From positions 13,064,341-13,128,340 of the forward strand of contig OZ029914.1 in assembly GCA_964023275.1 (NCBI GenBank): a stretch of 64,000 nt of DNA, written 5' to 3'. Every line of letters begins with the position of its first letter. The first letter of the stretch is position 1. This stretch comes from Norana najaformis. Lineage: Eukaryota > Annelida > Clitellata > Crassiclitellata > Hormogastridae. This document shows positions 23,801 through 37,700 of this stretch, piece after piece. The position numbers and the translations under genes were made by a program. The notes beneath the pieces were generated by a model that was not told where the DNA came from, did not search any database, and saw only the letters and a program-made list of their open reading frames with translations.

Positions 23801-24856
23801 ACAATTACAAATTGCAATTACGAATTACAATTATCTGACCAGTCATAGATTCAACATTTAACTCATAAAATGGCAAAATTAAAAATCCTGAATCCAATTG
23901 TCCTCTGTCAACACCTTAACCCGTGCACTGCAAATTTGCAAGCTATAGGCGTGAAACCTAAAAAGTTTGGATCAAAAGCCATAAATCCATAACAGCATAT
24001 AAACTCTCGCAACGTGAACCCCGAAGTGAAAGTTATGTTAAACTAGAGGACTAACCGTATGTTATACCAGAGTCAACCAAGCGTGGAACTTTGCAGTAAC
24101 AAAATCTATGCACTGAACCATAGGATAATTTGAAGATTTACAAAGTCACATGCTAGACAGCCAAGTTTTCTTGGACCCACAGTTGGCCTACAGAGCACCA
24201 ATGGTTGCAACTGGTGGCCAGCTAAGGGCCCAATTTGGGCAGAAGAAACATAGCTTTCAGGGATGCAGTGGATAAGCGAAGAAGAAGCCAACCAACAACT
24301 AAACACCAAAAAGGTAAAGCTGAGACATGAACCATAACATTCACAATGTAGCATAATTTGCAGAAATTCACAACACATTGAACAGTTTATGTATTATGTG
24401 AATAGTGAACATTGCATGTGCTGATATCTACACAGCACTTCTCTAAATGCTTTAGAAATGCAGAGTACCAAACAAGAGAAATCCTGAAAGACAGGCAAAC
24501 CAAATCCCAAAACAAGTAACCACAACTAATGTAAGAAAGTAAAGTAGAAACGTCTCAAGGAATTAAATCCAGGTTCAGTTGAAGGTTGCATTAAAAGGGC
24601 ACAGACAAAAAATTTCACGCATAGAGAAATCAAAGTCCAACCCATATGCTTTAAACAAAACGCCACTTTTACTTTTCGACCCCACACAACAAAAATTTCA
24701 TATAATAATTCTCACATATAGTTTTATCTATATGTTGACATTTCTCATTTTCTATATTAGTCCTATGAAGTGTGCAGTGCAGTTCTGCAAAGTCTTGTTT
24801 TTCTGGTTTGACCGAAATAGCGCTATCCATCCATGTCTACATATGTTTTGCTGAAA
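20841..24856. repeat. 3' flank of array gene 3, paralogous to 54240-57774
   Basis: Intergenic sequence collinear with the region downstream of gene 5. It contains one palindromic repeat copy (about 21245-21385) and a short hairpin, ttcgccaaacggcgaa, near 21705. A (ATTACA)n-like run lies near 23790-23830. No supported gene. Confidence 0.75.
21812..22304. other. About 490-bp segment present here, absent from the paralogous copy
   Basis: Flanks at 'catattaagatt' and 'agattacg-gtagtg' are adjacent at about 55190-55215 in the second copy, whereas roughly 490 bp intervene here. An 80-codon plus-strand ORF inside (21863-22105) has no recognisable features. It is either an insertion here or a deletion there. 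Confidence 0.6.
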
Positions 24857-25734
24857 TTATCTAAACCCAAAGATAAAAATTCGTCCAGCAAATTCCCGCT
24901 GGTTGTCACCCACAAACAGTCGATTGTTGGCTTGATCCAGAAGAATCCTCTCTGGATATCGGAATCCGTGTTTTTCTTCTTTTGAGAGAATTTCCCTTTC
25001 AAATTTCAAATCTGAATCCAATAACAAAACTCGACTGTTCCCTCGATCAGCGACCATCACGAATCCATTTCCATCGATGGCCAAATAGACTGGACAATTC
25101 ATTTGTCCGATGGCTGATGCACATTTTCCACCAAATGACCTTTCAAGTTTTCCATCTGCATCCACTACACACACTCTATGTAGACTTCTACCTTTTACGC
25201 CAACACTAACTACAAAATGACCATTGGTCAGTTTTATAGCATGCCATATATCAAGAATACCTTCGTCTGATGTTAGATTTATAACACGGATCAAATGTCC
25301 TTGTGGTGAATATTCATTTAATTTACTTTTATTATTAACAGTTAAAATGATATTCGATTCATCTGTAACAGATAGACTGCGTCCCCAATCTTCTCCTGTT
25401 GACCATTTATTTATTAATTTTCCATTTGAATCAACTCTCAAGATTTCACTCCACTGACCATATAATCCTTTGAAATCGAAGATATAGAGACATTTATTTA
25501 TGTTGCAGGATCCTACGTCCATTGGATCAATTAGTTCCTTTAAATTCCATCGACGACCGAAACTCAATTTCATCGAATCGTAAACTTCAACTTCTGAACT
25601 CTCTTCACTCACAACAAACAATTCTTTGTCTAAGATCGTCAATCCACGGATCGATTTATTGTTTTCTTCTGCGGATTTTGTTCTGATCGTCTTATCTAAA
25701 ACTGGATCCGATTTATATTTGTCTTGGGATTGAC
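24857..25734 (-). CDS. Array gene 3, NHL propeller terminal exon
   Basis: 292 codons including stop, acceptor tactttaag, phase 1 entry. NHL signatures LAIDGNGFVMVADRGNSRVL and RILLDQANNRLFVGDNQ. The C-terminal half is almost identical to gene 5; much of the N-terminal half is instead like genes 2 and 4. Confidence 0.85.
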
Positions 25735-28700
25735 CTTAAAGTAGAAATATATTCGTTGAATGGTTTTAATATATTCATCCATTTTCTTATATTTATGATA
25801 TTGTTCTGAAATAATTTATCTCTAAATTCTTCCGAAAGTCTTGATGATGATGAGAAAGTATAAATTATATTAATTACAAAGTCATGTTTTATGAGAAAAA
25901 ACGACTTAAATACTAAGATATTAAGCATGGAAAAGACCTGTTAGTCTTCAAAGTTTAAACCTATATCTTACAAATAAGATTAAATTGTTACATAGCAATT
26001 TTTCTCCCAATTGTTGCAATTGCATCGTACACCATCGTCACTTCTCATTCTATGAATGAAGAAAGATACCGTGATCTTTCGAAATAACGCTTGCTGAAAG
26101 TAGACTCTTCCATCAAACTAAATTTTTACAGTTTCTACTTTCAGAGATTTTGTTCTGTTCTCTTGCAACTTTTTTATTTGAATTGCCATGGACTTAATCC
26201 ATAATTAATAAGCATGTGCCTCCTAAACCACCAATTCCCTTGTTACTGAACTCCGCTAATCTGTTTTAATCTGGTGACTTGTATAGCGCCGTTACCATAA
26301 TGCCTCAGTCATCAATCGATGGTCGTTTTAAGTAAAATCGCAGTCACAATTTCGTCATACTGTAGACTGACCTAAACATTATACTATGCGTATTAGTTGG
26401 TCAAAAGCAGATGTTTGGAAACAAATATAATACAGGCCTATAAACAACAAATGACCAATTGGATTAACCGTCAGCGGTTAGTCTTTTGTAACCTTGTGTC
26501 TGTTCTTTTAGAAGAGCTTTCTCTTTTCGCTTTAGCTCTAAGTCCTGTTCGAGATTCAAACGTTTTTCTCTGCTACCTTTAAAGACAAAATGCATAAAGA
26601 TTTCATTTTATTGAAATTACTTTCAGTTGAAATTAGCCTACTAAATGAATTCATTATGGCATATTATTGATTAAAGCAAAATAAACAGCATTTTACGTTG
26701 TTGAATTTTTGTCCTTTACTTCTGATAACAGGTTGACAGACAGACAGACACACAAGACAGTTTAAAGACATTTTGAAAACAAACATAAAGACACACCTAT
26801 ATCGATCGTCTAGCTGCATTTGAAAAGTCAACTAAAAACTATGCAACGCCGTGGGTTCTTGAAATGCGTTTCCATGTTCACATAAACAACTATCGGCTCT
26901 GAACAGCATCCACTTCTATTACATTAAACCTCGCGAACCACATGAAATGGTCTCGAGGATCCCAGGGGTGCCAGGACCAAACTTTGAGAACAGCTGGTAT
27001 AGACAATGTCGTCATGGACTGCCAATGCCGCTATCTTCGTTGAATAATGCACCTCGTAGTATGACTGATGCTTTGACAGTAGACTGTGAGCTCTACTGTG
27101 CTCTGACCGTAGAGGATCAACCAACCACTCCAGGAGTTTTAAAATGAAAGTCGCAATTTAGATTAGCTGGCAACATCCAAGTAGAGGCCCGCATTTTTAG
27201 TATTGGATGTACAATGAACACTTTCAAATTATGTTTAAAATGCCTTTTTAGCAAAATTTTTGATTTTTTTCTATAATTCCGGCACGTTGTGATAATAAGT
27301 TGTGCAAATAACAGTTGCATCTTTGACAATGATACGCCTTGTCTTACTGCTCTCAGTGGAACACTACGAGTCACCGAGAGACGCCAAGACAAGGAAGAAA
27401 TTTTATTTCTTGGTAAAGAACAACTGAAGCGTCAATGAAGATGTATAGTAGATAAACAAAAAAAAAAGAAAAAAAGAAAATTCTTCACATGAAATATATA
27501 ATGATAAAAGATAATTTATAACAGTGCCTACTTTTGAAACTGCAATCAATTGAAACCTATATCAGTGCTTGTGTATTACATTATACTGGGTTCGTATTAA
27601 ATTTTTACCTGAAGATTCCTGTTGCAGTTCTTGAATTTGCTTCAAGAGCTGTGCCTTTTCTTTCGCCCAAACTCTTCTCTCTTCCTCCAATGTTAGTTTG
27701 AGGTTCAATGGTGTCAATTTGATGTCTGCAAAGAACAAGATGCAAACGCAGTTACTATAGGGGAAAACATTAAGCCTGAACTTACCTTAATTAAATGCAA
27801 AAAAGTCAATTGTATGTAGTCTCTTGGTGACAATAGACGACAGCTGCTGAGAAGTTGTAGACTGTGGTAGGTCCTGTTTTCTTAGAAATCATTGCATAGT
27901 TAAAATATTAAAAATCATTGTAGCTGAAATTACTAAACCTGCAATCGACCCACATACTGAGTTTAAATTACTTTATAGATTTCCACAATAATATCAAGCC
28001 TATTATTTGCAGTAGCCATGGCTTTTGGTCGGTAGAAAAAAATAAACCAAGACACAGCAACTACAAAAACAGAGAGAACATGAAAAACATACAGAAACAT
28101 ACAGATAGACACAGTGTAAGCACAGACCACACTTCCTCGTGGTTCATTATAATCAGACACCTAATAACCAATCTCAGTAGGCCTAATGCAGACTAAACAA
28201 AGTTGATTCATCTGGAAGTAGTGCTCTGAAAAGTTGTGATATTTAGTCATGTAAAAAACCTTCATTGACATAACAAAGAAACTCAACTCACCTTTCGAAC
28301 TTAACTCATCGTTGCCTTTATCTGTAACTTTTAGCCTTGCCTGTGATTCTTTTAATTTGGCTTCGGTTTCATTTAACTTTTCTTGCGTTTCTTTCAGCTG
28401 TGCTGTAGTCATTTTTAAAACTGTGTCGCTTTCTTTTAGCTTCTCTTCTGAATATTGTTAATCATGAAAATATGTTTTATGAGAAAAAACGACATAAATG
28501 TAAAGCAAGGAAAAATCTATATGAAATCTTCATTTGAATTGCCTTGATTGAATGAACTTATATATTCATCGATTTTCTTATATTTATCATATTGCTGTGA
28601 AGTAATTTATCTCCAAATTCTTCCGAAAGTGTTGATGATGATGAGAAACAAACACAGATGGATGCAAAAAGAGGAACTGACGTAGTCAAACTAATCGTGA

Positions 28701-31700
28701 CACGAACAGACACTACGAGCCAAACAAATGGACATAATGAGGGACAGAAACAGGCGCACAGCGGATATTTTAAAGTGGAAGTTCAAGGACTTCTAGCTTT
28801 AAGTTACATTTCAAAATGCCTTGCCAAATATCATACGTAGGCCGGTTATTAGTAATCATAGGTGGAAATCGTGCAAAGTTACTTGAAGAAAATAAATTAA
28901 GTTAATCAGGGAAATTAAGGTATGCCTGTTAGTCTTCATATGCCTTGGTTCACGAAATGCGCTTCAAGGTTCACAAACAACTATGAGCTCAGAACAGCAC
29001 CCACTTCTATAGTGAATTAATGGACATTAAAAGCAGAATTCGTAAAGTTTTTGAAAATATTTTTACTATATACATATAACATTATGTTAACAATTTCACA
29101 ACTGTTTGTTTATAGAAACTTTTGAAACAGTGGTTAAAATAAAAACCTGAATCCGTTTAACGGGGACACAATAATATTATACATTTCTCTTTTTCTGAGA
29201 TTCTGATTGAACTGTCCAGTTGATTGGACTTGCATATAATAATTTTTTTTTAGTTTCATTATATGTAAGGCTTCTACGCTGTTTGTTTCAGTTTGTTCAC
29301 GCATAGAAAAGTGCCCATTTATATTTCGATTGCCAACATACCTTAACAATGTTTATAGGCGACCCTAATCAAGCGGGACTCAGGTCCGTTTTGGGTATGT
29401 CATTTGTGTCCTGGCAAATTGTACATTACCTGCGAAACCTGATATGTTGCATTTGGGATCAATAAAAGTGTTGATTGATTGATTATAATTCAAGTCATCT
29501 GCATAGGCATCGTCTATAAATAATACCGTTTTGGAATAATTTTAAAACAGCAATTTGATTCCGGTTAATTATCAGTCATTTGAAAGTTTAAACAGACGGA
29601 CAAAGCAGACACAGTGGAAGTACAGCAAACATTTATTCACGGATCATTTTAATTGGACCGAATAATTCACTGGCCAACACATAATTTGTTGCCTCAAATG
29701 TTAGAACTGTTTCTGGGTATATTTGACCTGCTGATTCCAGAAAAGGCACCAGTTTTCTCCCAGCAGGTCTAGTTTTCGAGATATAGAACATTATGCCATA
29801 TACCAGTCCTTGCCTCTGCTCGCCCATGAAACATAAGGCTATAGCTATAATTATGTAGTGCTCAATTTATTATGTGATACACTAAATAAACATAATAATA
29901 CAAATACTTAAAAGAAAATGGTAGTACCTGAAACTGTACTTATATGATACCAAACAGAACAAGTTTGTTATAAAAATTTCAAGTCATTCGACACCGAAGA
30001 AGCTCCTTTTGTACGATTTCCGAGTGTGGCATCTGCCGGAACAATCGCGCATAATATTCCAGCAATAGTCTGCCATCATGTGTGCATCCCATCTTCCTTG
30101 ATATCGATTTTCCATTGTTTTGATGTCTTGGTGAAATCTTTCACCTTGCTCTTCGCTGAAGTCACCAAGATGCTCTGGAAAGCGATCTAAGTGACTGTGG
30201 AGATAATGGACTTTAATGCTCATGTTGCAGCCAAGCTTGTTGAAATGAAGAAGCATATCCTCTACTAGTTGTGCATAATTGTCTGCCTTCTTGTTGCCAA
30301 GAAAATTTTTAGTTACAAGAACAAAGGAAGACCAGGCACAAGATTCGATTTCATTCATTGACGGTATGAAAAGTGGGTCATTCATAAGTTGCCTGATCTG
30401 TGGACCATCGAAGATTCCAGCCTTCAATTTTTCCATTGTAATTCCTGGTAACTTGTGTACTATGTATTCGAAGCATGAACCTTCTTTATTCAAAGCCCTG
30501 ACAAATTATTTCATCAGGCCTAGCTTTATATGTAGTGGTGGCAGTATGATCCTATCTCGTGCCACCAAAGATTCCTTGATTACATTTTGAGCTCCAACCA
30601 CCATGTCTTTCCTCGAAGGCTAATCTCTTCTTGTCCAATGTTCATGCTTGGCTCTACTGTCCCAAAGACACAAAAAGCAGGGATACTTTGTGTAGCCACT
30701 TTGTTGACCATGGAGGAAATTTACCATCTTCAAGTCTACACAAATTACCCATTGATGTTCTTTGTATTTTATCTTTTCCAGTACTAAAGAAATTGGCATT
30801 GTACTCTTCTTTCATCCTGGTGGAGTGACCGATTGGAATAGAACCAAATTTGTTGCCGTTATTTAAAAGCACACATTTCAGACTACGTTTTGAACTGTCG
30901 ATAAAAAGACGCCACTCATCTGGGCTGTAATCCGACAGACAAATTTTCTTCAATAAGTTGCTGATGTCATTACAGAATACTAGGTTGTTGTCTTCGGTAA
31001 AGAATGGCAGCAAATCCTTTTCTCTGTTTCTATAAATTGTAATTTTCGTTCCAGGCTGAAGTGCATTCTTTTCCTTTAGTCTGGACGCAAGCAATTCAGA
31101 GGACTCTTTGGAAAGATTTAAGTCCCTGATCAGATCACTCAACTCTTTTTGGTCAAAACGTTCACTGTGTGAAGTTGATTGGAAATCACTGTCACTGCCC
31201 CCACTTTCTTCACTTTCGTCATCTTGTCCGATATTGGACATGCAAGTGTCATCGTCTGAGAGCTGAGGTAGTTCGCGAAAAGGTGGAACTGGTACAATAT
31301 CCGAATGCGGAACAGGTCTCCTGGCTGAAGGTATATCAGGGTAAGACAACTTGTGACGATTATTTCGATTGATGCCTATGATATTAACCATACAAAAGTA
31401 ACAGTCGTCGAAGTGGTTTATCTGTTCCCTCCAAACCATCGGTACACCAAATTTCAGGCAGCTTCTCTTTCCAATTGTCCAGTGGCGCAATTGTTCAATA
31501 CAAGTTTTGCATACTGTATGAGGAGCCCATTGCTTATCTTGATCTCCAAGTTTGACACCAAAATAACCTACATATGCTCTTTTTACAAACTCAGAAATCG
31601 GTTTCCTGTTTGCTTTTAGTGTGTATTCCCCACAAATGTAGCAGAATATGTCTGGATGGTTAATGCAGCTCCGTCTGGAAGTAGCCATAACCTTAAGGAT

Positions 31701-34700
31701 GTTCGCATCTGAGGAATTAAGTGACTAACCTAAAAAATAGTAAGAACATGTAGTTATTTAATGTTCACATTCACAGATTGTTCTTGCGACCAACTCTTAA
31801 TATGCCCTAAGACGACTGCGGCTGCTCTAGCTTTCAGGAGGCGGTTTATATAGGCTATAAATGCTGACTTCAGCATAATCTATTTACATAGTTCGAAACC
31901 ATGAAACGCTGTATAAGCACAAATAAATTCTAAATGAGGCCATGAATTTAGTGCTGAGTAAGCTGTAGGCTACGGAATAGTTATTTCGTTGAATCAGCAA
32001 TATCTCAGCACGCGGCAAGATATGCTGATTTTACATTATAAGGATGTAGGCATTATATGAATCAGCAAGAATTATAATTAGCCATAAATAAAGCATATTA
32101 TGACATTTTAGTTTTGTCAAAGACATCGTTTAAAGAGTGGACTGGGTTTTCTTTACAAAATCGACGATATCTGAGAAACTAGACCTGATGCACTCAATCC
32201 AATGACATTTTCTGAATCAGCGCCCAAAATTACCCCAAGAACAGGTCTAAAACCGAAGGCAACAAGAAAAATTTTTTTTTCTGTTGGCCAGTGTAATTGA
32301 ATTTCAGTAATGCAGAATAAACGCAGTTGATTCATCTGACAGTATTGCTCTGAGAATTTGGGATATTTAGTCATGTACAAAAATCTTCCATGAAATCACA
32401 AAGAAATGCAACTCACCTTTTGATCTTAGCTCATCGGTGCCTTCCTCTGTCACTTTTAGGCTTGCCTTGAGTTCTTTCAGATTAGCTTCGGTTTCGTTTA
32501 ACTTCTCTTGTGTTTCTTTTAGCTTTGCGGTAGTTGTTTTTAAAACAGGGTCGCCTTCTTTTAACTTCTCTTCTGAGTATCTTAGTTGCGCTTGGGTTTC
32601 TTTGAGGTTTACTTGTGTTGCCTGTCCTTTAAATTTTTCAATGATACTTTCTTTTTCAATAACCTCGTGCTCTTTCTGCTGAATCAGCAAATGAAGTCTC
32701 TCAACTTTGGTTTCACTAATCTTAAGCTTCTGAGACAGAGTTTCGTTCTCATTTTTTGTTACATTAAGTCTTTTCTCCAACTCGTGTACTGTTTCTTGTG
32801 ATTCTGTTTGCTGTTTCTTGGTTCTAGTTTTCTCTCGTTCAATGTCGTCCTTGAATCTTTTACATTCGCTTTCCAGATGAAGGATTTCTTGCATCAGTCT
32901 CTCACGTTTTTCGCCACCGAATTTGGTTTGCATCATACTTCGCCTTTTGAAATTTTCTGATTCTAAAGCAAAATTAATTAACTGTAGTGATTAGGATGAA
33001 GTGTTGTGCGCCCACTATGCCGCTGTAAGTTAAGACAACATGAAAAGTTTTAGTATAGATTGGCGATTCCAGTAGGTCTTCCTAGAATAGCCATAATAAT
33101 GGAAAAATCAATAAGAAAGAAAAATATCCATTGAGAGTATCACCTCACAATTGGCAGCAGGAGGCAGTCAGCTCTATACCTGTACCTGGTTAGTCGTGTG
33201 AGTTACTCAGACAAGTAGAAAGTGGCGTCGCTGGCGTTTGATGGGGAACGGTAACATTTTAAAGTTAAAAGTGAACGGTGTGTTCGGCGTCCAGGAAAAA
33301 ACGCTGCAACGTCCATGGATGCATTATGCATCCACCGCAGGGTTTTAGTCACAGTGGATATTTTGATATAACAGCTTAGACGTGGTTGAAAGCTAATATG
33401 CAAACACTTACACATTTGGAAAATGTTGGACAATGTCAGTCCTACCTATATCTTTGCGATACGTTTTCCTGAAAACCCTCAAAATAAAGTAAAACATTTC
33501 AAATTTGGAATGAAACTCATAAAATCGTTAAGCCTTAAATGTACTGATATTCATGAGATTTGCGTGCTAAACGTGAATCAGCAGAAAATGTTGCAAATTC
33601 TTGGCCATTTAACTGCAGAAAATAGGCCTACAAACTGCGTCACCTTAGCTCTATCATTCATGGGTAAACTTAATATCCTTTACGCTAACCTTGAAGTACT
33701 AACCTTGAAGTAGTGTCCTGAAGCACATATTCGAAATATTGTGTGATGATGCCTTCTGATGACTCTGGACAAATTTTTTTGAGACTTCTGTCTGCAACTC
33801 ATTTTGAAGTTTCTTGAAGTTCTTCTCGAATGTTTCGACTGAATCCTTTTTCTAAAAAATTTTGCTTCCTGATTAAATTCGATATATCTTATGCAAAAGT
33901 AAATGCGATGATTTGCATGATTTCACAGTTGCTGTACCTCAACTTGATGAAACCGTACAGAAAGGTGCGGATGCTACCAGTTGCCGACCTGGCTTACACT
34001 TTCAATGTCACGTGATGCCGCTTATTATTATTCTAATTTAAATTCTTATCGTTTTGGTATACCATTTTGAGTTTCGTCTATAGTAATGCAACTGGCTATT
34101 TGCGTAATTAAAACATTTTCATTTGTCTCCGTATTGGGCAATGCAGCTGACAATATTTCCCCTACTCACTTATTTACTCGTATGTCCTACATATGGATCA
34201 TGTATGGGATTATTGTCATATTTTCACCAATCTTCAACGTATGAAGTTGCTACTGGGTGGTTACGTATGCGAAAAACGCAGTGAATTTGCGCTTTTAATG
34301 CTTCTATGAAATTGTCTTGCAGTTCTGTCTTTTCTCAAGGAGCCATGGATCTCAGTCTTGTTCATCCCTGATTTCTTTGTTTTGCTACGCAAAGTGAACT
34401 GTTTGTCCCGCCGGCCCAAACCTCCACAGTCCCTCATAGAAGCTCCACTGTGGTCGGCTCAATTTGTGGAAAAAGTTACTTTGATTGCGGGAACCAATCC
34501 ACAAAAATTCTTTGATATTGCAGCTTAATCGATAGAAAACCGATAACAGCATGTACGAGAACTCGCGTCTAACTCAATTGTATTCTTACCACTGTTTCCT
34601 TCGGTGTAGAGTTTTGTTGCTTGTCAATTTGATTTTGTTTGGACGTCAGAATCCTCGGTATCTGTAAAGTTGTAGACCGGATACTTATTTGTTTGCTGAA

Positions 34701-37700
34701 AGGCGGCGTAAGCGGTGGTTTTCTCGGCTTAGGTGGCATTTTTGGAGGGATTCTTTCTCCCGACGAACCAGCAAATCTAGTTGAAATTGTCTTTTGTACT
34801 GTAGTGCTTGTAAAATTTTCTTTCGGAGTGCCTTAGAATATAACGCGAAACGTTATTAGCAATTTAGATAAATGTAGTAATGGGTATGACTTTGGCTACT
34901 TATGAATTAATCACAAAGTTCTGAATACGGATCTAGTGCAAAACTGTACTTCCTATTTACTTCCGAGCTGACACCGGTACCAAACTATTGTTCTCTGTGA
35001 CGGATGCCATCATCACAGAGCACAATCTAACGTTATGGTTGGATGCCAATTGTAGTCTGACAAACCGATAGAACAAATGAATGCACAAGAAGACAAGGCT
35101 TTATGTATAACTCTGATCTTCCTCAACTCATAATAACCCAATTCAAACCTGCAGATGTAACTGACATGGTGGGCTACTGTCAGTCCTCCATAGAGAGGGA
35201 TACGAGGACCCTTAACCAAGCCTCTAGGTCACTGAAATCCATCACTGTTTGATCGACCTTGGCTCGTGACTGTGTCATGAAATCCATATATATATATTGA
35301 ATCTGGACTCTGCAGTAAACAGTTGGTAGACATCCATGACTGAATTTCATTGACGACAGCATCCAATGAAGACATATATGGAGGAGCATCACCCGAAGGC
35401 ATGAAGGAGACAACTTCAAGTTATCAACATTCTGATGCCGTGAGCCATAATTGTCCAAACTCAATGTCAGGCTCATCTCCACCATCTTCATTCGGGCCTC
35501 CGAGAAGAAACTGGGCCAAATAAACGGTTGACCAATTATACTGTATGAAGTCGAAAATCGATTCAGGAGCATCGATGCGGTAATCAACTGTGTGAAAAAT
35601 TGCACTTACAGGAGATCCAATATCCTTTTTGTCTGTTCAAGTCGGGAGCGCCACTGTTTCCTAAGAGACGCTTTATAAATGTTCGTTTACAATAACAATT
35701 ACAATATCGTGACACAAACCGATTCAGTTAAGGAAATGTGATTAAAGCCAAACTGAAAACACATCGGTAGAAAGGCCTTTTCGGATTCCCGATTCATCTC
35801 TTCGTGTTAGGCAACTGCAAACTAAATATTGGAATATTTGCCTAGCCACGACTTTTTCAGTTAGGCCTACTTTTAACAGGTAAGTCGAATTGCATATAAG
35901 TCGGTAGCTGAAAAGATGTTCACGCTCGAGTCCTGACTTCTTTAAAGCGAACTTTATAATAGCTTTTTCTGGACAGCTGAAAGTCCTCCTCTTTCAAAGT
36001 CGTATAGTAGAGCCAGACGAAGAATGGCAGCAGATTCTACAGGAACTCGTGAAGAAGAAATTTTAGAATCAAGTCTAGTGAGCCGTATTTCTGTGGCATG
36101 AGAGGAGGGTGTTCTCAGGTAGATTTCAATCATCTTTTCAATACGGTCACGTCAAGTAAGTAAGTATATTCTTTATTAACCAATAGCTAATCGCACATCG
36201 GTTTACAAGTATTTAAGAACACAAGAAAACTTAATATGCATGCAGCATCCTAATAATAAAACATTTACGCTTTAAATTATCAGCAGGAGGAATAATACGA
36301 TAATACGATCAAAGCGATCTAAACGACACTGTCCTACAGTAGAAAGAAGCAGTTAAATATACAGTGTGACTCGGTATATGAGCTACTTTCTTCATGAGGT
36401 GACGAAGATAGTATAATGTTGAAGAAAGCCATTGTCTTATATATGCTATTCTAAAGACAGACATGAGGCTGGTTGTTGTAGATTAGGTGAAGTTTAATAT
36501 TGAGGTCAAGTTATGTGAGTGATTATGCTGAATAAAGAAATGGTACGAAAGAAAACCATACAAGCAGGCTAACAAGTATAAACTAGAAGTGCGTATTTGC
36601 CGAGACAACAACTTTTAGTACAAGATTTCAGAAAGCTATTTTCATTAGAAAATTTATTGGATTAGCCACATACCAAATTGCTTATCAGTGAGTTTCTCGA
36701 AAATATGATGTTGCGAAGTATCTTTCAAGCAATTCAAGAACTTTTTGAAATCATCAGCAGATTTTCGGCTTATAATGGACAAAAGTCTCTCATTCCTCAC
36801 AATTCGTCCCTTTTCAGACACAATTTGATCTCGTTCTCGGTCGCTTAGAACTTCGTTTCCAAGAAGAGTTGTAAGAAGACCAGAATCTGGATCTAACGAT
36901 TCTGTCAGCCAAACATACTTTTGACGCAAAACACGAGAGTGTTCGGACACGGATTGTTCATCTGCAACAAACGTCAATGGCACAGACTTAAAATAGTTGC
37001 AACCCTGCTCCAATTGGGTTGTAAATGCCCATTTTTTTCTATTGGAAGCAATTTTACAATGGCTTACAATGGAAGAATGCTTTGGTCCAAACATGGGTTA
37101 ACTATTTATTAGAGTTCTTATCCTGACATTAAAGTGTCGAGGGTTCGATACGATTACTCAGTACTGACTTCAGAAACGTGTGTGTATGTGTGGGTGTTTG
37201 CGTGTATATAACGGCTGGACCCGTTAATCTAACTGTGTGTCTTTGTTTGTTCGTAGAAAACGTTGGTTGTCTGCGCACGAGGCTTTTCATTTTCTGAGCC
37301 CAGACCGTGGAACTCATTTTCTATGTATGCTCCGTAGACGAATTTCTGTAGGTGTTCCATATCCAGCAAAATTCTCAAGTGTTCCAGATGACATTTATCG
37401 ACTAAGGCGAATTACCTTTTCCTACAGTTTGCTTCGCTATATTTTAATATATAGGTGACGCTTCCCCTACTTAGGCTTGTTATGGTTTTCGTGAATGATT
37501 ATATTGTATTCCCGAATTTTATAGCGTCACTTCAAGATAAACTCATCAGAGGCGCTCTTACCGTGAGATAAATTTTTTCAAGTGCCTACAGAAAAGAGGC
37601 CGAAAAATCCCCAGAAGCTCACGTTGCAGGTTCTTAGACAGAAAGATCATAGCAAAGCTTCTTTGCTGAAATTTCAAAGTTCAGGCCGGCGGGAAAGTGG

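Larger units (their letters stand above)
29668..32293 (-). mobile_element. DNA transposon, 2626 bp, with terminal inverted repeats and TAATT target duplication
   Basis: Ends are perfect 12-bp inverted repeats: CACTGGCCAACA at 29668-29679 and its complement at 32282-32293. Subterminal similarity extends further (cf. ttgttgcct... and aggtctagttt.. inside both ends). TAATT flanks both sides (29663-29667 and 32294-32298). The same intron in gene 4 has the uninterrupted site at 46575-46579, an internal empty-site control. It carries one degenerate protein gene on the minus strand. I do not assign a superfamily: the terminal CAC and 5-bp duplication do not fit hAT, Tc1/mariner or piggyBac. Confidence 0.85.

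Noticed and set aside
24106-24378. Conserved 80-90 codon ORF also at 57018-57260
   Set aside because: Similarity is explained by the segmental duplication. There is no recognisable domain or splice context, and the composition looks like decayed repeat.
25713-25928. ORF reading FRDKLFQNNIINIRKWMNIL just upstream of the propeller exon (also 12721-13005)
   Set aside because: It is conserved only because the introns are recent duplicates. No donor lies before the propeller acceptor in a compatible phase, and it runs into a stop inside the propeller exon.
29668-32293. Assignment of the DNA transposon to CACTA/EnSpm or Transib from its CAC ends
   Set aside because: Ends and 5-bp duplication alone are not decisive, and no matching catalytic motif was identified in the encoded protein.
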